Assembly (NCBI GenBank): GCA_964491375.1
Contig: CAZBGL010000250.1
Coordinates: forward strand, 1 to 11,830
Direction: 5' to 3'
Length of the DNA: 11,830 nt
From: CAZBGL01 sp964491375
GTDB taxonomy: Bacteria; Desulfobacterota; Deferrisomatia; Deferrisomatales; Deferrisomataceae
Shown piece by piece: positions 5,194-11,830 of this stretch. A program made the translations under genes and the position numbers. Within the stretch, counting starts at the first letter, position 1. Every line of letters starts with the position of its first letter. The notes under the pieces were generated by a model. That model was not told the origin of the DNA, did no database searches, and saw only the letters and a program-made list of their open reading frames with translations.

Positions 5194-7560
5194 TTGGAAC
5201 CCGTGCACCGCCTTCCCATCGACCTGCTGGAGGGGCGGTTCCTGGAGGCCCTGGGCCGACAGCCCGTGATCGTCACAGCCCCCACGGGGTCGGGCAAGTC
5301 CACCCAGGTGCCCCGGTGGGCGGCCCAAAGGGGCCGGGTGCTCGTGGTCGAGCCCCGCAGGGTGGCGTGCCGGGCCCTGGCCCTCCGGGTGGCCGCCCTG
5401 GAGCGGGTCGCCCTGGGCGCCGAGGTGGGGTACGTGGTCCGGGACGAGGCAAGGGCCTCTCCCGGCTCCCGCATCGTGTTCGCCACACCCGGCGTGGTCC
5501 TGCGCTGGCTGCGCGAAGGGCCGCTGGAGGCGTTCTCGACCGTGGTGCTCGACGAGTTCCACGAGCGGAGCCTCGAGGTGGACCTGGTGCTCGCCCTGCT
5601 CAGGAGGCGCTCGCCCGAGCGCCTGGTGGTCATGTCGGCCACCCTGGAAGGGGAGCGCGTGGCCCGGGCCCTCGGCGGGGTGCACCTGCGCGCCGAGGGC
5701 CGGACGTTCCCGGTGCGCGTGCGCCACGTGCCCGGCCGGGCGTTCCTGCCCGACGTGCGGGGGCTGGAGGAGCGCCTTCTGGAGGCCCTGGAGCGGGCCG
5801 CGGCGGACCCGGGCGACGTGCTGGTGTTCCTGCCCGGCAAGGCGGAGATCGCCTCGGCCGCCCGGGCCCTGCGCGGGCGGCCGGCACTGGAGGTCCTGGC
5901 GCTCCACGGCGGGCTCAGCCTGGAAGACCAGGCCCGGGTGTTCGCCCCGTCCCGGGGGCGGCGCGTGGTGCTTTCGACCAACGTGGCCGAGACCTCGCTC
6001 ACCGTGCCCGGCGTCGGCGTGGTGATCGACAGCGGGCTCGTGCGCCGCACCCGCTACCACAACGGCCGGGGCTTCCTGACCCTCATGCCCGTGGCCCTGG
6101 ACAGCGCGGAGCAGCGGGCGGGCCGGGCCGGGCGCACCGCACCGGGCGTGTGCTACCGGCTGTGGAGCCCCGAGGCCCGGCTGGCCGAGACCACCCCGCC
6201 GGAGATCCGGCGCGAGGCCCTGGACCCCCTGGTGTTGGCCGCGGCGGCCTGCGGCGAACGGGTGGAGGACCTGCCGTTCCTGGACCCGCCCAGACCCTAT
6301 GCCGTGGACGCCGCCCGGGACAACCTGCGCGCCCTGGGGGCCCTGGACGGGGACGGCCGGATCACGGCGCGGGGACTGAGGCTGTTCGGGCTGCCCCTGG
6401 ACGCCCCCCTGGGGGCCCTGCTCCTGGAAGCCGAGCGCCACGGTTGCCTGGAGGACGCCGTGGACCTGGTGGCCGCCCTGGCCGTGGGCCGGCCCCTGTT
6501 CGCCGTCCCGCCGGGGGGGGCGCGCGAGGATCTGCGGGACGCGGGATGCGACGCCGTGGCGCTCATCCGGGCCGTGCGCCACGGGGAGCCCGAACGCCAC
6601 GGCCTTCACCCCCACCTGCTGGGGGAGGCCCGGGCGATCCGGAAGCGCCTGCGCGAGGCCTGGGGGCTGGCCGGGCCGGGCCCGCGGGGAGGGCCCTCCG
6701 ACCGCAAGAGGCTGGCCCTGGCCGCCCTCGCGGCGGATCCGCGGTGCGGCCACGTGCCCCGCCGCCGGAAAAGGCTCGTGGCCTGGAGTTCCGGGGGCAC
6801 CGAGGCCGTGCTCGGCCGCGAGAGCGCCGTGGACCCTTCGGGGACCGAGGCCCTGGTGGTGCTCGAGACCCGCGCGGTGGGCACCGGCCCCAGGCGGACC
6901 TCGATCGTGATCACCTGCGCCATGCCGGTGCCGTCCGCATGGTTGCTGGAGGCCGGGCTCGGCGAGCCCAGGGTGGCGGGGGCGGACATCCGCGGGGGCG
7001 TGGCGGTCTGCCGGACCGAGGTGTGGCACGCGGGGCGGTGCCTGGCGGTGCGGGAGGAGGTTCCCGCGGGCGCCCTGGCCCGGAAGGCCGTCGTCCGCCT
7101 TGTCCTTGAGGGCCGGCTGTTCTCCGGGCTGCACGAGACCGTGCGCGAGCGCCTTTCCGCCTGGGCCCTGTACCGCCGCCTGCGCGCCGCCGGAATCGCG
7201 CCGGCCCTGCCCGCCGACGCCGTGGAGCCCGGGGCCACCGATCCGGAGGCCTGGCTCGACGCACGCCTCCGGGACGTGGGGCTGGAGTCGGGCGAGGACC
7301 TGCCGCTCCTCACGCCGCAGGACCTGACGCCCCCCGCCCTTCCGGAGGACACGGTCCGATGGATGGAGGCCCGGTTCCCCCGGATCGTGGCCGTGGGCGA
7401 CGCCGTGTACGAGGCGGCCTACGACCTGTCCGGGCGCAGCGTGCTCCTGCGCAAGAAGAGCGGACACCGGAAGGAGCCCCCGTCGCTCACGTTCCTTCCG
7501 CCGTTCCGGGGCTTCACCGTGCGGGTGCAGCACGGGAACCGGGTGTGGCGCCTACGGTGA
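5194..7560 (+). CDS. hrpB: HrpB-type ATP-dependent DEAH-box helicase
   Basis: The product has 788 residues from TTG 5194, which follows AGGAGG by five bases; that Shine-Dalgarno overlaps the upstream gene's stop. A GTG three codons later is the alternative start. All superfamily 2 helicase motifs are present: Walker A APTGSGKST (29-37), EPRR (53-56), the HrpB-type DEFHER (120-125), SAT (148-150), motif V STNVAETSLT (261-270) and motif VI QRAGRAGR (307-314). An HA2-like helical region and an HrpB-type C-terminal region follow. The last 85 residues differ from the usual proteobacterial HrpB end and finish with a FLPPFRGF stretch. HrpB is a nucleotide-driven nucleic-acid unwinding enzyme whose cellular role is not firmly known. 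Its 3' end overlaps the oppositely oriented PilZ gene by 9 nt. The family call is secure. Confidence 0.92.
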   Translation: MEPVHRLPIDLLEGRFLEALGRQPVIVTAPTGSGKSTQVPRWAAQRGRVLVVEPRRVACRALALRVAALERVALGAEVGYVVRDEARASPGSRIVFATPGVVLRWLREGPLEAFSTVVLDEFHERSLEVDLVLALLRRRSPERLVVMSATLEGERVARALGGVHLRAEGRTFPVRVRHVPGRAFLPDVRGLEERLLEALERAAADPGDVLVFLPGKAEIASAARALRGRPALEVLALHGGLSLEDQARVFAPSRGRRVVLSTNVAETSLTVPGVGVVIDSGLVRRTRYHNGRGFLTLMPVALDSAEQRAGRAGRTAPGVCYRLWSPEARLAETTPPEIRREALDPLVLAAAACGERVEDLPFLDPPRPYAVDAARDNLRALGALDGDGRITARGLRLFGLPLDAPLGALLLEAERHGCLEDAVDLVAALAVGRPLFAVPPGGAREDLRDAGCDAVALIRAVRHGEPERHGLHPHLLGEARAIRKRLREAWGLAGPGPRGGPSDRKRLALAALAADPRCGHVPRRRKRLVAWSSGGTEAVLGRESAVDPSGTEALVVLETRAVGTGPRRTSIVITCAMPVPSAWLLEAGLGEPRVAGADIRGGVAVCRTEVWHAGRCLAVREEVPAGALARKAVVRLVLEGRLFSGLHETVRERLSAWALYRRLRAAGIAPALPADAVEPGATDPEAWLDARLRDVGLESGEDLPLLTPQDLTPPALPEDTVRWMEARFPRIVAVGDAVYEAAYDLSGRSVLLRKKSGHRKEPPSLTFLPPFRGFTVRVQHGNRVWRLR

Positions 7561-7947
7561 AGCCCCTTCCCGGTCCAGGGCGCGCAGGCGCCGCTCCAGG
7601 CGCACCCGGTCGGCCGGGTCGATCCGGAGGAACCGGATCCCCATGCCCGACGGAAGCGACGGGGTGTCCACCAGATTGGTCCACACGACCCGGCCCTCGG
7701 CCCGGATGATGCAGCGTTCCCCCGGAAGATGCAGGCTCAGTTCGATTTCCGTGCCCGGCGGCAGGGGCGCAGGGGTGGCCACGAACACCCCGCCGGGCCC
7801 GATGTCGTACACCGCGGCCGCCTCGCCCGGCCGGCACTCCACGCGCACGGGCAGCCGGCACCTGGGCTGTCCCCTGGGGCCGGGAGGCAGGGGGCCCCTG
7901 GGCGGGTCCGGAAGGACGTACGGGCGCTTTGGAGGCCCCGCGTCCAT
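7552..7947 (-). CDS. PilZ-domain protein, probable c-di-GMP receptor
   Basis: The product has 131 residues from ATG 7947, chosen because CCTCCC on the plus strand (GGGAGG on the coding strand, 7955-7960) lies seven bases upstream. A Pro-rich N-terminus (1-28) precedes a PilZ domain (about 28-125). The domain shows the RxxxR c-di-GMP motif as RLPVR (31-35), then DIGPGGVFV (48-56), where the usual D/N-x-S-x-x-G motif has Gly instead of Ser. The tail GMGIRFLRID fits single-domain PilZ proteins common in Deltaproteobacteria. Such proteins sense c-di-GMP and affect motility, exopolysaccharide or development. An in-frame ATG at 7998 would add MARKRCVLCSSPTGGKG, including a CxxC pair, but its ribosome site is weaker. 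The gene stands alone, convergent with hrpB. Confidence 0.8.
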   Translation of the reverse strand: MDAGPPKRPYVLPDPPRGPLPPGPRGQPRCRLPVRVECRPGEAAAVYDIGPGGVFVATPAPLPPGTEIELSLHLPGERCIIRAEGRVVWTNLVDTPSLPSGMGIRFLRIDPADRVRLERRLRALDREGASP

Positions 7948-8078
7948 GCCCTTGCCTCCCGTCGGGCTGGAGCAAAGCACGCACCGTTTGCGGGCCATTT
8001 CCCACACCCCGGCCGATCTGGGGGGCTGCCCCGGCCCGAAACGGGCTGCATGCACGGTTCGTGCCACCCGGAAAGGGG

Positions 8079-8106
8079 TTGCCCCATGCCGATGCGGCGT
8101 TATTCT
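8079..8106 (+). promoter_or_regulatory. Predicted promoter of the 67-residue membrane protein gene
   Basis: TTGCCC (8079-8084) and TATTCT (8101-8106) are 16 bp apart, each with 4 of 6 consensus matches. The site lies about 35 bp upstream of the ATG at 8142, leaving room for the AGGAGGT ribosome site. Pattern evidence only. Confidence 0.35.
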
Positions 8107-8141
8107 GAACGGCTGAACCCACCACCGCAGGAGGTCTCGCC

Positions 8142-8345
8142 ATGGGGTTCTGGGAGTCCAAGCCGTGCCGGGTGGTATCGGGGATCGCCCTCCTGCTGCT
8201 CGTGGCCCTCGTGATCACCGGGCTCGTGTTCGGGTACACGCCCGCCCGGTGGAACGCAGCCACCTGGATCGCCGTGCTCGTGGTGGCGGGGTGCATGTTC
8301 GTGTGCTGCTGTGTGAGGGGGCGGGCAGGCGAACAGCGCTCCTGA
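8142..8345 (+). CDS. Small cysteine-rich two-helix membrane protein, unknown function
   Basis: The product has 67 residues. The ATG at 8142 follows CAGGAGGT at ideal spacing, which makes this a convincing short gene. There are two membrane helices, about residues 10-31 (VVSGIALLLLVALVITGLVFGY) and 39-57 (AATWIAVLVVAGCMFVCCC). A short loop lies between them and a basic tail (VRGRAGEQRS) follows. Four cysteines cluster at the end of the second helix in the pattern CxxxCCC, with another at Cys9. By the positive-inside rule both ends are probably cytoplasmic, placing the cysteine cluster near the cytoplasmic face. The cluster could bind metal or be acylated, but neither is shown. No family is recognised. 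It is flanked by the PilZ gene (divergent) and the nucleosidase-family gene (convergent). Confidence 0.7.
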   Translation: MGFWESKPCRVVSGIALLLLVALVITGLVFGYTPARWNAATWIAVLVVAGCMFVCCCVRGRAGEQRS

Positions 8346-8353
8346 ACCTCCCT

Positions 8354-8366
8354 GCGGCGCAGCCGC
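8354..8366. terminator. Short GC hairpin between two convergent genes, possible transcript end
   Basis: GCGGC-GCA-GCCGC is a perfect 5-bp stem with a 3-base loop in the 21-bp gap between the convergent stops at 8345 and 8367. An alternative stem, CTGCG/CGCAG, overlaps it. There is no U-tract on either strand, so intrinsic termination is uncertain. Confidence 0.3.
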
Positions 8367-9176
8367 TCAGGGGCTCTCCCCGGAGGCGGCCCACTCCAGG
8401 GCCAGAAGCGGTGCGGCCCGGTAGGCCGCGCGGAGCGCTGCGGCTTGCTCTGCGGGCAGGGGCGCCCACAGCGGTTTCTCCAGGGGCAGATCGCTCACAT
8501 AGGTGAACACCGCGGGTTCCAGACCGTGATGGGAGGCGGCCGCGAGGAAAGCGGACAGTTCCATCTCCACGGCATCGTACCCGGCCCGCCGCAGCGCCCG
8601 CAGGTGCCCCGGGCACTCGGCGGCGATGGACCCCACGGTGAACACCGAGCCCTGGCGAACCCGAAACCCCCGGGCCTCCAGGAGCCGCCTTACGGCACCC
8701 CGGGCGGCCTCGGGCACGGGGTGCCGAGGGGCTGCCGACACCACCGCATCGAACCCTTCGCGGAGGTACCGCGAAAACCCCTCTCCGTCGGCCGCCTCCA
8801 CAGGCTCGAACCAGTCGCCGATCGCAAGCTCGGGGGCGAGCCCCCCCACGGCCCCCACAAACGCCACCCGCCGGGCCGGGGTGAGCGATAGGAACGCGAG
8901 GCAATCCCCCACCCGTGACGGCCCCACACCCGTGTGGACCACGGTGACCCGCGCCCCGGAAAAGGCCGCCGTGAACCCCTTGTAGAAAAAAGGGGGAGCC
9001 AGTTCCGTCACCGGCCCGTCCACGTGCCGCCGGAAGTTCTTGAGCGGAATGAACGGGGTCACCACCACCCGCTCGGAAACCTCGTCGGGGGCGCACCCGA
9101 ACACGGTGCGCACGACGCGCGCCGGATCGCCGAGTTCCGGCCGGTTGCGGACCGGGCTCCCCGCCCCCCCGCTCAT
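8367..9176 (-). CDS. Nucleoside phosphorylase/nucleosidase family protein
   Basis: The 269-residue product starts at ATG 9176, which overlaps the TGA of the response regulator gene (ATGA). It has the PNP/UDP phosphorylase (MTA/SAH nucleosidase) fold signatures: HTGVGPSR (81-88), FVGAVGGLAPELAIGDWF (106-123), VFTVGS near 178, the substrate-binding VEMELSAF (203-210) and TYVSD (225-229), with Asp229 at the catalytic acid position. The family cleaves the glycosidic bond of nucleosides, using phosphate or water. A specific substrate such as inosine, uridine, methylthioadenosine or futalosine cannot be assigned. The N-terminal 35 residues are unusual, with a region (VVTPFIPLKNFRRH) before the core. 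Overlap with a sigma-54 regulator gene suggests co-expression with that two-component system. The family is confident; the exact activity is not. Confidence 0.75.
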   Translation of the reverse strand: MSGGAGSPVRNRPELGDPARVVRTVFGCAPDEVSERVVVTPFIPLKNFRRHVDGPVTELAPPFFYKGFTAAFSGARVTVVHTGVGPSRVGDCLAFLSLTPARRVAFVGAVGGLAPELAIGDWFEPVEAADGEGFSRYLREGFDAVVSAAPRHPVPEAARGAVRRLLEARGFRVRQGSVFTVGSIAAECPGHLRALRRAGYDAVEMELSAFLAAASHHGLEPAVFTYVSDLPLEKPLWAPLPAEQAAALRAAYRAAPLLALEWAASGESP

Positions 9177-10561
9177 CCCCCGATCCCCAACCGCCGGATC
9201 TGATAGCGGAGCGTGCCCCGGTCCATGGACAGCAGCCGGGCCGCCTGGGCCTTGTTCCCCCCGGAAATGCGCAGGGCCTCTCCGATCAGGTATCGGGCCA
9301 CCTCGTCCATGACCTCGTCGAACGAGACCCCCCGGCGGATCTCCGGTTCCTGCGGGATCCACACCCGGCCGTCCTCCGGGCCCTGCCCCCGGAGGATCTC
9401 GGGCGGCAGGTGTTCCGGCCGGATCGTGTCCGTGTCCTCCAAGATGAGGATCCGCTCGATCGTGTTCTTGAGCTCCCGGACGTTTCCGGGCCACTCGTAC
9501 GCCAGGAGCAGCTCCTCGGCCTCGCGGGTGAACCCCTGGACGTGCTTGTGGAACCGTCGGTTCGCATCCTCGATGAAGTGCTGGGCGAGGGGAAGGATGT
9601 CGGCCTTTCGCTCCCGGAGGGGCGGCAGGTCGATGTGGATGATCTTGAGCCGAAAATAGAGGTCTTCCCGGAAGGTTCCCAGGCGGCGCTTTTCGTCCAG
9701 GTCCTGGTTCGTGGCCGCGATGATGCGCACGTCCACCGGGATCTGCTCGAGCCCCCCTACCCGGCGGATGGTGCGCTCCTCGAGCACGCGCAGGAGCTTG
9801 GCCTGCAACCCCACGTCCATGTCCCCGATCTCGTCCAGGAACAGCGTGCCCCCCTGGGCCTTCTCGATCAGCCCGATCTTCCGGGCCTTGGCGTCGGTGA
9901 ACGCCCCCTTTTCATACCCGAACAGCTCGCTCTCCAGGAGATTGCCCGGGATGGCCGCGCAGTTGATGCCCACGAACGGCCGCTCCGCACGGCTGCTCTC
10001 CGCGTGGATCGCCCGGGCGATCATCTCCTTCCCGGTGCCGCTCTCCCCCTGGATGAGCACCGTGACGTCCGGGTTCTGGGCCACCTTGCGAACCATGTCG
10101 AACACCTTGAGCATGGACGGGTCCCGGGCCACGATGTTCCCCAGCCCGCGGGTCCCCAGGGCCTCCTCCCGCAGCTCCCGGACCTCGCGCTTGAGGAGGC
10201 CGGCCTCCAGGGCCAGCCGGACGATCACCTCGATCTCCCGTGACTTGAACGGCTTGTTGACGTAGTCGTAGGCGCCCAGCCGCATGGCCTCCACGGCGGT
10301 CTCCACGCTGCCGTAGGCGGTCATCATGATCGCCAGCAGATCCGGCTGCGCCGCCTTGAACTCGCGCAGCAGCTCGATGCCCGAGGCGTCGGGGAGCCGC
10401 AGGTCCAGGAGCGCCAGGGCGAACTCCCCGGGCGCGAACCGTTCCCGGGCCTCGGCCGCGGTGGCCGCGGTGACCACCTCGTACCCCTTGCGGCCCAGCA
10501 TCTGGGTCAGCGACTTGCGGATCAGCGCCTCGTCGTCCACGATCAGAATGCGGTCACCCAT
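9173..10561 (-). CDS. NtrC-family sigma-54-dependent response regulator
   Basis: The 462-residue product has three domains. The receiver (about 4-118) has the acidic pair Asp9-Asp10, phospho-acceptor Asp53 (LLDLRLPD), Thr81 and Lys103. The central AAA+ sigma-54 activation domain (about 142-370) has Walker A GESGTGKE (172-179), Walker B GGTLFLDEIGD with Asp243/Glu244, and an arginine-finger region FREDLYFRL. The C-terminal Fis-type HTH (about 425-460) reads GGNKAQAARLLSMDRGTLRYQIRRL. The sigma-54 contact loop reads GAFTDA (219-224) instead of GAFTGA, a change seen in some family members. The ATG at 10561 follows GGGAG at suitable spacing. When phosphorylated by its kinase, such a protein remodels sigma-54 RNA polymerase at -24/-12 promoters. 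The cognate kinase gene lies upstream; the nucleosidase-family gene overlaps its stop. The target genes are unknown. Confidence 0.93.
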   Translation of the reverse strand: MGDRILIVDDEALIRKSLTQMLGRKGYEVVTAATAAEARERFAPGEFALALLDLRLPDASGIELLREFKAAQPDLLAIMMTAYGSVETAVEAMRLGAYDYVNKPFKSREIEVIVRLALEAGLLKREVRELREEALGTRGLGNIVARDPSMLKVFDMVRKVAQNPDVTVLIQGESGTGKEMIARAIHAESSRAERPFVGINCAAIPGNLLESELFGYEKGAFTDAKARKIGLIEKAQGGTLFLDEIGDMDVGLQAKLLRVLEERTIRRVGGLEQIPVDVRIIAATNQDLDEKRRLGTFREDLYFRLKIIHIDLPPLRERKADILPLAQHFIEDANRRFHKHVQGFTREAEELLLAYEWPGNVRELKNTIERILILEDTDTIRPEHLPPEILRGQGPEDGRVWIPQEPEIRRGVSFDEVMDEVARYLIGEALRISGGNKAQAARLLSMDRGTLRYQIRRLGIGG

Positions 10562-10575
10562 TTCCGTCTCCCTGC

Positions 10576-10613
10576 TTCCCGGGAACCTCCGACAGGAGGC
10601 TGGAAGGCTGGAA
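10576..10613 (-). repeat. Palindrome, small hairpin and tandem 8-mer in the leader of the response regulator gene
   Basis: The 147-bp gap between the kinase stop and the regulator start contains the palindrome TTCCCGGGAA (10576-10585), a CCTCC-GACA-GGAGG hairpin (10586-10599) and GGCTGGAA twice in tandem (10598-10613). The hairpin ends about 25 bases before the regulator ATG, so it may tune translation. No promoter consensus is evident in the gap. Confidence 0.3.
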
Positions 10614-10708
10614 AGCCAGACTGCTAAACGGCCAAAAGCCTCGTGAACTCATCATGTTGCGCCAACACCTCGACGGATCTGAGCGTTCGGGCCGTTGGGC
10701 GGCCCCGG

Positions 10709-11830
10709 TCAGCCCCCGTCCTCCTCCATGCCCGGGAGCTCCACGGTGAACCGGGTTCCCTCCCCGGGCGCGGAGTCCACGTCGATCCGCCCGCCGTGCT
10801 GTTCGACGATGCTGTGGGCGATGCTCAGGCCCAGGCCGGTGCCCTCGTTCTTGGTGGTGAAGAACGGGTCGAAGATCTGGGCCAGGATGTCCTCGTCCAT
10901 GCCGGGCCCCGTGTCCTCCACCACCACCCGCACCCACCGACCCGGCCGGCGCTCGGCCCGCACCCGGATCCGTCCACCGGCAGGGGTGGCCTCGAGCGCG
11001 TTGATCGCCAGGTTCAGGAACAACTGCTTGAGCTTCTCGGGGTCGCCGCGCAGCTTGGGGTTGGGGCCGAAATCGATGGCGAAGTCGATCCCCTTGCTCC
11101 GGCACTGCTTCTCGAAGGTACGGTGCCACTCCAGGGCCTTGGCGATCCGCATCGGCCGGGCCTCCACCGGCTGGGGCCGGGCGAAGTCCAGAAGCCCCCG
11201 GATCAAGGCCTCCAGCCGGTCGATCTCCCGGTGCATGTCCTCCACGAGTCCCCGGCCGGCCTCGTCCAGGCCCTCCTCCTCGCGCAGCACGTCCAGGCTG
11301 ATGGCGATGCCCGTGAGCGGGTTCCGGATCTCATGGGCCACGCCCGCCGCCAGTTGCCCGATGGCCGCCAGCCGCGCCATCCGTTGGACCCGCTCGTCCA
11401 GGCGCTTGCGCTCCGTGAGGTCCTGCACGATCAAGGTGGCTCCCAGGGAGGCTCCCTCCCCCAGGGGGAAGAGGCTCACCTGGAGGTGCCGGGCCCCGCT
11501 TCCCCGGCCCCGCACCAGGGTCACCTGCTCCAGGCCCGCCCTCCCCTCCAAGACCCGCTGCAGCGCCTCCTGGAACGCGGGCTCGGTGAGGTAGCGCTCC
11601 ACGGCGTTGCCCTCCGGGGGCTCCGACACCCCCAGCAGGCGCCGCGCCGCCGGGTTCATGAGCACGATCCTGCGGGAGCGGTCCAGGGCCACCACGCCGT
11701 TGGGCGTGCCCGAGAGGATGCCGTCCCTCAGGTCCCTTTCCTCCCGGATCTGGCGAAAGTACCGGGCGGCCTCGATGGACTTGGCCACCTGGGCCGCGAA
11801 GATCCCGAGGACCTCTTCGTGGGTCGGCGG
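10709..11830 (-). CDS. Sensor histidine kinase (partial, N-terminus beyond right edge)
   Basis: The last 373 residues are present, and the frame is open to the window edge. The first residues (HEEVLGIFAAQVAKSIEAAR) look like the closing helix of a GAF domain. A PAS domain follows (about 40-145, with GVVALDRSRRIVLMNPAARRLLG), then the HisKA dimerisation domain with the phospho-acceptor His in GVAHEIRNPLTG (about residue 166), and an HATPase domain. The ATPase domain shows the N box (NLAINALEA), G1 (VEDTGPGMDED), F box (FDPFFTTKN) and G2 (GTGLGLSIAHS). No membrane segment is visible in this part, so the kinase may be cytosolic or anchored by its missing N-terminus. It is the likely partner of the NtrC-type regulator 147 bp downstream. 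A GTG at 11788 would be an internal start and is not the real one, because GAF-like sequence continues upstream of it. Confidence 0.92.
   Translation of the reverse strand, partial: PPTHEEVLGIFAAQVAKSIEAARYFRQIREERDLRDGILSGTPNGVVALDRSRRIVLMNPAARRLLGVSEPPEGNAVERYLTEPAFQEALQRVLEGRAGLEQVTLVRGRGSGARHLQVSLFPLGEGASLGATLIVQDLTERKRLDERVQRMARLAAIGQLAAGVAHEIRNPLTGIAISLDVLREEEGLDEAGRGLVEDMHREIDRLEALIRGLLDFARPQPVEARPMRIAKALEWHRTFEKQCRSKGIDFAIDFGPNPKLRGDPEKLKQLFLNLAINALEATPAGGRIRVRAERRPGRWVRVVVEDTGPGMDEDILAQIFDPFFTTKNEGTGLGLSIAHSIVEQHGGRIDVDSAPGEGTRFTVELPGMEEDGG

Noticed and set aside
5316..7109. Long plus-strand frame inside hrpB
   Set aside because: It lies one frame off from hrpB and gives a Gly/Arg/Pro-rich product without motifs.
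3778..7533. A very long open frame (over 1200 codons) on the minus strand, opposite the lipoprotein, nitroreductase-like and hrpB genes
   Set aside because: It mirrors well-supported genes on the other strand. Stop codons are rare by composition in GC-rich DNA, the translation is low-complexity (Gly/Pro/Arg/His-rich), and no domain or ribosome site is seen.
8041..8110. A sigma-54 (-24/-12) promoter upstream of the small membrane protein gene
   Set aside because: GG and GC elements are present but with 9 rather than 10 bases between them and poor flanking matches. The sigma-70-like pair fits better.
9177..9494. N-terminal extension of the nucleosidase-family protein to 9494
   Set aside because: The extension lies within the response regulator's HTH-coding region and reads as low-complexity. 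ATG 9176 in an ATGA overlap is the natural start.

Overview
The window is very GC-rich, with codons ending in G or C throughout. It carries an NtrC-type two-component system, a PilZ protein and an HrpB helicase. Together these suggest a free-living Gram-negative bacterium of the former Deltaproteobacteria (for example a high-GC Desulfobacterota lineage). No rRNA, tRNA, transposase, CRISPR or phage gene is visible, and the taxonomic placement is an inference from gene content only.

Layout. (1) Positions 1-139, minus strand: the start of an exported protein that runs off the left edge. (2) 140-330: a divergent control region with two 18-bp direct repeats 32 bp apart and a promoter placed directly before the next start codon. 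(3) 331-1629, plus: a polytopic membrane protein fused to a LuxR-type DNA-binding domain. (4) 1775-4518, plus: a tight four-gene operon encoding an exported tandem rhodanese, two half-size YeeE/YedE membrane proteins and a lipoprotein of unknown function. (5) 4722-7560, plus: an N-terminally truncated nitroreductase-like gene followed 10 nt later by an HrpB-type helicase gene with a TTG start. (6) 7552-7947, minus: a PilZ-domain protein whose 3' end overlaps that of the helicase gene by 9 nt. (7) 8142-8345, plus: a 67-residue cysteine-rich membrane protein. (8) 8367-11830, minus: a histidine kinase (5' end outside the window), its sigma-54-dependent response regulator, and a nucleoside phosphorylase-like protein whose start codon overlaps the regulator's stop.

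How the genes may work together. The clearest functional unit is region 4. It combines periplasmic sulfane-sulfur transfer (the rhodanese), a membrane sulfur-compound channel split into two single-cysteine halves, and a lipoprotein. The membrane-bound LuxR protein just upstream is a plausible regulator, but it has its own transcription start and the link is inferred from position. The rhodanese ends in a flexible Lys/Ala/Gly-rich tail closing with Ser-Cys-Gly-Gly, which could act as a mobile sulfur-carrying arm. Region 8 is a classic kinase/NtrC-type regulator pair with a translationally coupled nucleosidase-family gene, so a nucleoside-related enzyme may be tied to this signalling pathway. 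The other genes look like ordinary housekeeping or accessory functions.
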